DNA from: an uncultured Catenibacterium sp.
GTDB taxonomy: Bacteria; Bacillota_I; Bacilli_A; Erysipelotrichales; Coprobacillaceae
DNA: 10,420 bases
Reading direction: 5' to 3'
NCBI RefSeq assembly: GCF_900540665.1
Contig: NZ_UQGV01000078.1
Location: 1-10,420 of the forward strand
A program made the translations under genes and the position numbers. Positions 5,543 through 10,420 of the stretch are shown here, piece by piece. Position 1 is the stretch's first letter, and every line of letters begins with the position of its first letter. A model generated the notes under the pieces. It worked only from the letters and a program-made list of their open reading frames with translations, made no database searches and was not told the origin of the DNA.

Positions 5543-7048
5543 ATGAAGTTTATTACATCACGTGCCTTGGTTCTAGGTATCCAGGCTATTGTGTCTGCAG
5601 TGTTAGCATTCTTTGTAGTGAAGATTGGAATCTTACCTACAAAGTATTTAATGGCAGCATTTGCAGTACTTGTTATATTATGGCTATTCATGTTCTTATT
5701 GACTAAGCCATCAAAGAAGAAAAAAGTTGCAAGACCTTTAATTGGTAAAATAGTATCTCTTTTATTAAGTATCGCAATGGTATTTGGTACAAGTAAGATT
5801 ATCAAAGGTGATTCATTCCTTTCATCTCTTACTAATGTAGGTACTGAAACAACTACTTATTCTTTAGTAGTATTAAAAAGTAGTGGTTATAAGAATGTTT
5901 CTTCATTAAAGGGTAAAACAATCGATTACTTTGCGAACGATAAAAAGAAAGCGATGCAGGTAAAAGAAAAACTACAGAAACAGATTAGTTTCCATGGTAA
6001 TGGTGAAGATGATAATGCGAAGCTTGCATCAGATTTATATAATGGTGATTGTGATGCAATCCTATTAAATGAAAGTTATCGTGATATGATCAAAGAAACT
6101 TATAGTAACTTTGATTCAAAGACTAAAGTATTATGGCAGGAAAAGATTGTAGAAGAAGTAGAAAATACTGCATCTGATATTAACGTTACAAAGAAACCTT
6201 TCGTATGTTATATCAGTGGTGTTGACTCTCGTGGCGGAGTAAATGAAAACAGCCGTTCAGACGTTAACCTATTAGTAACTATTAATCCAAATGATGGTCA
6301 GATCTTAATGACAAGTATTCCTAGAGACTATTATGTAAAACTAGCAAACTGTGGCAAGAAAGATAAATTAACTCATTCTGCTTTATATGGTGGTACAGAC
6401 AACAGTGTTAAGACTATTGAAGATTTCTTAGATATCAATATTGATTTCTATGCAAGAGTTGATTTCCAGTCAGTTATTCAGTTAGTTGATGCATTAGGTG
6501 GTATTGATATTTATTCTGATAAAGCATTTATTCCATATACAGACCATGGTATCAAGATTCCTGAAGGTAATGTACATATGGATGGTCGTATGGCACTTGC
6601 ATTCGCAAGAGAACGTTATACTTATAAATCTGGTGACCAGCATAGAACTGAAAACCAGCAGGCTGTATTACAGGCTATTATCAAGAAAGCCGTATCTCCA
6701 AAGATTCTTACAAACTATAGTGAAATCTTAGATTCTATTAAAGATACATTCACTACAAATATGCCATCTTCAAGCATTAGAGCACTTGTAAATAAGCAGT
6801 TAGATGATAACATCAAATGGAATTTCCAGAAATCATTCTTAAAGGGTGAAGGTGTCATCCAGACTGGTGGATATTCAATGCCTAAGACTAGATTATGGTA
6901 TTGTATCCCAGATGAAGAAAGTATCAAATTAAATTCTAAGTATATCAACGCTATGTGCGATGGTAAGAAGATTGATACTGAAAAGAAAATCTTTGATGTA
7001 GAAAAAGCTGAAAAAGAAGCTAAAGAAGCTGAAAAGAAAACAAACTAA
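5543..7048 (+). CDS. LCP (LytR-CpsA-Psr) family cell-wall polymer ligase with extra N-terminal domain
   Basis: A 501-residue membrane protein that should transfer lipid-linked glycopolymer to peptidoglycan outside the membrane. Three hydrophobic segments (about residues 9-31, 34-53, 68-86) are split by a lysine cluster, SKKKK. Residues about 105-205 form an additional domain with SLKGKTIDYF and GDCDAILLNESYRDMI, reminiscent of a solute-binding-protein fold. The LCP domain (about 218-390) has GVDSRGG (226-232), SRSD (237-240), SIPRDYYV (258-265), R305, FARERY (354-359) and GDQHRTENQQ (364-373), including the arginines and aspartates that bind pyrophosphate and metal in the family. The C-terminus (481-500) is a Lys/Glu/Ala-rich, coiled-coil-like tail. 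AGGAGG (5532-5537) fixes the start. It sits alone between its own promoter and terminator. Older 'transcriptional attenuator' annotations of such proteins are superseded. Confidence 0.93.
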   Translation: MKFITSRALVLGIQAIVSAVLAFFVVKIGILPTKYLMAAFAVLVILWLFMFLLTKPSKKKKVARPLIGKIVSLLLSIAMVFGTSKIIKGDSFLSSLTNVGTETTTYSLVVLKSSGYKNVSSLKGKTIDYFANDKKKAMQVKEKLQKQISFHGNGEDDNAKLASDLYNGDCDAILLNESYRDMIKETYSNFDSKTKVLWQEKIVEEVENTASDINVTKKPFVCYISGVDSRGGVNENSRSDVNLLVTINPNDGQILMTSIPRDYYVKLANCGKKDKLTHSALYGGTDNSVKTIEDFLDINIDFYARVDFQSVIQLVDALGGIDIYSDKAFIPYTDHGIKIPEGNVHMDGRMALAFARERYTYKSGDQHRTENQQAVLQAIIKKAVSPKILTNYSEILDSIKDTFTTNMPSSSIRALVNKQLDDNIKWNFQKSFLKGEGVIQTGGYSMPKTRLWYCIPDEESIKLNSKYINAMCDGKKIDTEKKIFDVEKAEKEAKEAEKKTN

Positions 7049-7055
7049 TTAAGTG

Positions 7056-7090
7056 ACGGGGGTTGTATATGTCGACCCTCGTTTTATTTT
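7056..7090 (+). terminator. Intrinsic terminator after the LCP gene
   Basis: ACGGGGGTTG (7056-7065) pairs with CGACCCTCGT (7073-7082) over ten pairs, two of them G-U, around a 7-base loop. It is followed by TTTATTTT. This is the most GC-rich hairpin in the window and lies eight bases after the LCP stop. Confidence 0.85.
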
Positions 7091-7098
7091 AGAGTTTA

Positions 7099-7107
7099 TG
7101 GTATTAT
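7099..7107 (+). promoter_or_regulatory. Candidate extended -10 promoter for glf copy 2
   Basis: TGGTATTAT fits the extended -10 pattern TGnTAnnnT just after the terminator and 27 bases before the glf ATG. I see no convincing -35, which extended -10 promoters can lack. A separate promoter is expected here because the upstream terminator is strong. Confidence 0.4.
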
Positions 7108-7133
7108 TGAAGAAACGAAAGAAGGACATCAAT

Positions 7134-8231
7134 ATGAAATATGATTATCTAGTAGTAGGATCAGGCCTTTATGGTGCTATCTTTGCGCATGAAGCCAACA
7201 AAAGAGGAAAGAAAGTATTAGTTATCGATAAGAGACCAAATATTGCCGGTAACATCTATACAGAAGAAGTAGAAGGCATCAATGTACATAAGTTTGGTGC
7301 ACATATCTTCCATACAAATAATAAGGAAGTATGGCAGTATATCACTCAGTTTGCAGAATTCAATAGATTCACTAACTCACCTGTTGCGAACTATAAGGGA
7401 GAACTTTATTCTCTTCCATTCAACATGTATACATTCAATAAGATGTGGGGCGTAGTGACTCCAGAAGAAGCTGCTGCCAAGATTGAAGAACAGAGAAAAG
7501 AAATCAAGGGAGAACCAAAGAACCTTGAAGAACAGGCTATTTCACTTGTAGGTAGAGATATCTATGAAAAGCTAATCAAAGGATATACAGAAAAGCAGTG
7601 GGGAAGACCATGTAATGAACTTCCATCATTCATCATCAAGAGATTACCAGTAAGACTTACTTTTGATAATAACTACTTCAATGCGTTATATCAGGGTATT
7701 CCAATGGGTGGATATACAAAGATGGTAGAAAACATGTTGGAAGGTATTGAAGTAAGATTGAATACAGATTATCTAGAAAACAAGGAAGAACTAGACAGCC
7801 TTGCAGACAAGGTTGTTTATACAGGACCTATCGATGCATACTTCAACTATAAGCTAGGTACACTTGAATACAGATCAGTCAGATTTGAAACAGAAGTATT
7901 AGACAAGCCAAATTTCCAGGGAAATGCGGCAGTGAACTATACAGATGCCCAGACTCCTTGGACAAGAATCATTGAACATAAATGGTTTGAATTCGGAACA
8001 CAGCCAAAGACTGTTATCAGTAGAGAATACAGTTCTGAATGGAAGTTAGGCGATGAACCATACTATCCAGTCAATGATGAAAAGAATGGTGCCTTATATG
8101 CAGAATATAAGAAACTAGGTGAAGCAGAAACTAAAGTCATCTTTGGTGGAAGACTTGGAGAATATAAGTATTATGATATGGATGCAGTTATTGCAGCTGC
8201 ATTAGCTAAAGTAAAAGAGGTATTTGAATAA
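7134..8231 (+). CDS. glf: UDP-galactopyranose mutase (copy 2, complete)
   Basis: A 365-residue flavoenzyme making UDP-galactofuranose, the donor for Galf residues in the surface polymer. The FAD/NAD-type loop GSGLYG is at residues 9-14, followed by the acidic IDKRPNIAGN. GAHIFHT (55-61), YTEKQWG (151-157), R174 in LPVRLTFDNNYF, R278 in TPWTRIIEHK and YPVN (311-314) match the substrate and phosphate contacts known in bacterial UGMs. GRLGEYKYYDMD (339-350) completes the FAD site. Length is typical. I chose ATG 7134, with AAGGA at 7122-7126; an ATG at 7053 would start before the terminator hairpin and add an unrelated N-terminus. The stop overlaps the next start (TAATG). Its last 30 codons are almost identical to the fragment at 1-93. 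Confidence 0.97.
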   Translation: MKYDYLVVGSGLYGAIFAHEANKRGKKVLVIDKRPNIAGNIYTEEVEGINVHKFGAHIFHTNNKEVWQYITQFAEFNRFTNSPVANYKGELYSLPFNMYTFNKMWGVVTPEEAAAKIEEQRKEIKGEPKNLEEQAISLVGRDIYEKLIKGYTEKQWGRPCNELPSFIIKRLPVRLTFDNNYFNALYQGIPMGGYTKMVENMLEGIEVRLNTDYLENKEELDSLADKVVYTGPIDAYFNYKLGTLEYRSVRFETEVLDKPNFQGNAAVNYTDAQTPWTRIIEHKWFEFGTQPKTVISREYSSEWKLGDEPYYPVNDEKNGALYAEYKKLGEAETKVIFGGRLGEYKYYDMDAVIAAALAKVKEVFE

Positions 8232-9238
8232 TGAAAAGTTTGATATCTATTATTATTCCTGTATATCGTGGAAATCCTGTTTATTTTAATAAGACAATTG
8301 AAAGCTGCTTAAATCAGACATATAAAAATGTAGAAGTGATTATTATTGATAATGGATTTAATGATGAATTACAGAATACATTAAATGAATTAAATACAAA
8401 AGAGAATGTGACAGTTGTAAAGAATTCTAAGAGTGGAGTATGTTCTGGTAGAAACTTAGGTGTAAAAACAGCTAAGGGAGACTATATTATGTTCTTAGAT
8501 GCAGATGACTGGATTGAAAGTAATGCCTGTGAACTACTTCTTAATCATGCAATAGAAGCTGATGCGGATTGTGTAATCTGTAATTATAGTAGAGATTATA
8601 GTGATCATAGCGAAAAGATGCTTCATTATACAAGAGATACAATGTATAGTAGCTGGAAGGATTATTTAAAGGATCTTTTAAATGTACAGGCAGGTGTAGG
8701 ATTCTGCTGGGGTAAACTCATTAAAACTTCTACAATTAAAAATATACAATTAAATGAAGAATTAAGTCTTGCAGAAGATGCAGAATATTGTGCACGTGCT
8801 TCACAGAACTGGGGTGTTATTATAGGTGATGAACATCCTTTAGTTCATTATGTGTTTAATGATCAATCAGCTGTACGTAAGTTTGATACAGCGTATGCAG
8901 ATAAATTTCTTTTATCAATGAAAGCTGTAGAAGAAGACTTAAAAGATGTCATTGATGAAGATAAGAGTATAGAAACATTATTCTATAACTTTGTAAGTTA
9001 TCATGTATTACTTATTCTAGTGAATTATTGTGCTCATCCACAAAATAAAGATAATGCCATGTCTTCTTTAAATACATTAATGAAGAATGATTTATTTAAA
9101 CGCGCCGTAAAGAATTCTAACTACAATGGTATCTCTATTACACGTAAAGTACCATTATGGTTCTTAAAGCATAAGATGAATAGATTCGCATTACTTGTAG
9201 GACAAGTAAGACAGAAACAGTTTTCTAAGAGTAAATAA
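8231..9238 (+). CDS. GT2-family glycosyltransferase
   Basis: A 335-residue GT-A enzyme predicted to add one sugar to the lipid-linked repeat unit at the inner membrane face. The N-terminal domain begins ISIIIPVYRGN, followed by TIESCLNQTYKNVEVIIIDNG. The donor/metal motif is DADD (D90-D93) in YIMFLDADDW, with SGVCSGRNLGV (68-78) before it and the likely catalytic-base segment LAEDAEYCAR (180-189). The usual DDGS after the third strand is DNGF here. The C-terminal part is variable and I cannot infer its acceptor. Its ATG shares one base with the glf stop, and AAGAGG (8215-8220) lies inside the end of glf, so the two are translationally coupled. That coupling suggests, but does not prove, a role in Galf-containing chains. 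Confidence 0.9.
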   Translation: MKSLISIIIPVYRGNPVYFNKTIESCLNQTYKNVEVIIIDNGFNDELQNTLNELNTKENVTVVKNSKSGVCSGRNLGVKTAKGDYIMFLDADDWIESNACELLLNHAIEADADCVICNYSRDYSDHSEKMLHYTRDTMYSSWKDYLKDLLNVQAGVGFCWGKLIKTSTIKNIQLNEELSLAEDAEYCARASQNWGVIIGDEHPLVHYVFNDQSAVRKFDTAYADKFLLSMKAVEEDLKDVIDEDKSIETLFYNFVSYHVLLILVNYCAHPQNKDNAMSSLNTLMKNDLFKRAVKNSNYNGISITRKVPLWFLKHKMNRFALLVGQVRQKQFSKSK

Positions 9239-9248
9239 GGAGTATATT

Positions 9249-10349
9249 ATGAAAGTACTTGTATTTGGAATTACAGACAATCCAGGTGGTATGGAAGCCG
9301 TTATTATGAATTACTATCGCCATCTAGATCGTACACGTGTACAATTTGATTTCTTATGTAATACTGAAGTAGTCGCACATGAACAAGAGATTTTAAGTCT
9401 TGGAGGAACTATTTACCGTATCCCTGCAAGAAGTAAGGATAGAAAAGCATTCTCTGAAGCTTTAGAAAACTTCTTTAAGACACATGCTTCTGAATATAAA
9501 GCTATATGGTTTAATACATGTTCTCTTGCGAATATTGATTATTTAAAAAAGGCAAAGAAATATGGAATCCCTACTCGTATTATCCATTGTCATAATGCAG
9601 CTAATGGAGATAGTTTCTTAAGAGGATGTTTACATAAGTTCAATAGAACACAGATTAGAAAGTATGCAACAGACTTCTGGACATGTTCAGAAGATGCCAA
9701 TGAATGGTTCTTTGGTAAGAATGCGGTATTACCTAACTATAAATTGATTAATAATGCGGTAGATGTGAATTTCTTTAAACCGAATGAAGAAATCAGACAA
9801 TCTATCAGAAAAGAACTCAATGCAGGAGATAAGGTTGTATTAGGTCATACAGGAAGATTCCATTTCCAGAAGAATCATCCATACCTATTAAAGGTATTCA
9901 ATGCATTAGATCATAAATATCCTGGCAAGTATATGTTGATACTGATTGGTGATGGTGAAGATAAAGAAGTATTAAAGAATCAGGTCAAAGAATATGGTAT
10001 TGAAGATGATGTAAAGTTCTTAGGTATCAAGAGTAATGTGAGTGATTATATCCAGGCAATGGATCAATACATCTTCCCTTCTCGTTTTGAAGGTCTAAGT
10101 GTCGCATTATTAGAAGCAGAAGCTAATGGATTACCATGTATGATTTCTGACACTATCTCTTTAGCCTCTATTGTGAATGATAATGTGAAAATGTTCCCTA
10201 TTACAGATGAAGCAGTAGATAAGTGGGTAGAAGCGATTGAAGAAGCATCTCATCAATCTAAGCACTTTAATATTGAAGCATTTGAAAAACGTAATTTAGA
10301 AATAAATACAGAAGCGAAGAAGATGCAGGATTTCTTCTTGAGTCTATAA
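9249..10349 (+). CDS. GT4-family glycosyltransferase, paralogue of the 145-1260 gene
   Basis: A 366-residue GT-B enzyme. NPGGME (11-16), IIHCHNAANGD (111-121), LINNAVD (166-172), GRFHFQKN (202-209), LIGDGE (232-237) and the EX7E motif with E281 and E289 in FPSRFEGLSVALLE align one-for-one with the first GT4 of the window. The protein is similar but clearly diverged, so the two probably use different acceptors or donors. AAGGAG (9237-9242) overlaps the stop codon of the GT2 gene and sits six bases before the ATG, indicating the third gene of a glf-GT2-GT4 operon. Cytoplasmic, no membrane segment. The specific linkage formed is unknown. Confidence 0.88.
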   Translation: MKVLVFGITDNPGGMEAVIMNYYRHLDRTRVQFDFLCNTEVVAHEQEILSLGGTIYRIPARSKDRKAFSEALENFFKTHASEYKAIWFNTCSLANIDYLKKAKKYGIPTRIIHCHNAANGDSFLRGCLHKFNRTQIRKYATDFWTCSEDANEWFFGKNAVLPNYKLINNAVDVNFFKPNEEIRQSIRKELNAGDKVVLGHTGRFHFQKNHPYLLKVFNALDHKYPGKYMLILIGDGEDKEVLKNQVKEYGIEDDVKFLGIKSNVSDYIQAMDQYIFPSRFEGLSVALLEAEANGLPCMISDTISLASIVNDNVKMFPITDEAVDKWVEAIEEASHQSKHFNIEAFEKRNLEINTEAKKMQDFFLSL

Positions 10350-10420
10350 CATAAAAAAAGGATTGATAGTAAGCGCCAAATAATATAGTGGATAGAAATA
10401 GACCTCATCATGTTAGATAA
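10350..10420. other. Non-coding tail of the window, nothing recognised
   Basis: These 71 bases after the last GT4 gene begin with an A-run and hold no convincing terminator hairpin, start codon with ribosome binding site, or repeat shared with the rest of the window. TTGATA (10363-10368) and TATAGT (10384-10389) could be a weak promoter with a short 15-base spacer. The GT4 operon may continue to the right. Confidence 0.4.

Noticed and set aside
6498..6731. Second + strand ORF inside the LCP gene
   Set aside because: It lies in another frame over the catalytic LCP domain, whose motifs are intact, and has no protein-like features.
7001..7046. Repetitive GAAAAAGCT-type tract at the end of the LCP gene as a DNA repeat array
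   Set aside because: It is explained by the Lys/Glu/Ala-rich coiled-coil-like tail of the protein and is not a regular tandem array.
7053..7133. N-terminal extension of glf copy 2 from an ATG at 7053
   Set aside because: It lies across the LCP terminator hairpin, encodes residues unlike any Glf N-terminus, and the ATG at 7134 has a proper ribosome binding site and begins with the canonical FAD-loop sequence.
10350..10420. Edge of an insertion sequence at the right end
   Set aside because: The composition looked different from a usual intergenic region, but no terminal inverted repeat, target duplication or transposase fragment can be identified in 71 bases.

Overview
The window is a low-GC, AT-rich stretch with strong AGGAGG-type ribosome binding sites, standard-code genes all on the + strand, and U-tract terminators. 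This suggests a Gram-positive member of the Bacillota. The combination of galactofuranose genes, a TagD-type enzyme and an LCP protein, with CAG preferred for Gln despite the low GC, looks to me most like a gut Erysipelotrichia-type organism, but that placement is an impression and not a proof. The region is a cell-envelope polysaccharide locus (capsule or teichoic-acid-like polymer).

Layout, left to right: (1) the last 31 codons of a UDP-galactopyranose mutase (glf copy 1), then a GT4 glycosyltransferase and a probable galactofuranosyltransferase, closed by an intrinsic terminator at 2292-2320. (2) A Wzx-type flippase with its own -10 box and terminator. (3) A single ORF fusing glycerol-3-phosphate dehydrogenase (GpsA) to glycerol-3-phosphate cytidylyltransferase (TagD), behind a good sigma-A-type promoter. 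(4) An LCP (LytR-CpsA-Psr) ligase with an extra N-terminal domain. It is preceded by a perfect TATAAT and a direct repeat matching the WalR-box consensus, and followed by a strong terminator. (5) A complete glf (copy 2), overlapping by one base with a GT2 glycosyltransferase, followed by a GT4 paralogous to the first one. The last 71 bases hold no recognisable gene.

How the parts fit: Glf makes UDP-galactofuranose, the Galf-transferase and the GT2/GT4 enzymes build a lipid-linked repeat unit, Wzx flips it, and the LCP protein attaches the finished polymer to peptidoglycan. GpsA-TagD would convert DHAP to glycerol-3-phosphate and then to CDP-glycerol, the donor for glycerol-phosphate backbones or side groups. 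No Wzy polymerase, initiating phospho-sugar transferase or TagB/TagF-type CDP-glycerol user lies in the window.

The most interesting points are the GpsA-TagD fusion with a retained internal ribosome binding site, the near-identical glf 3' ends bracketing about 8.1 kb, and the WalR-like box ahead of the LCP gene. I found no RNA genes, CRISPR arrays or recognisable mobile elements.
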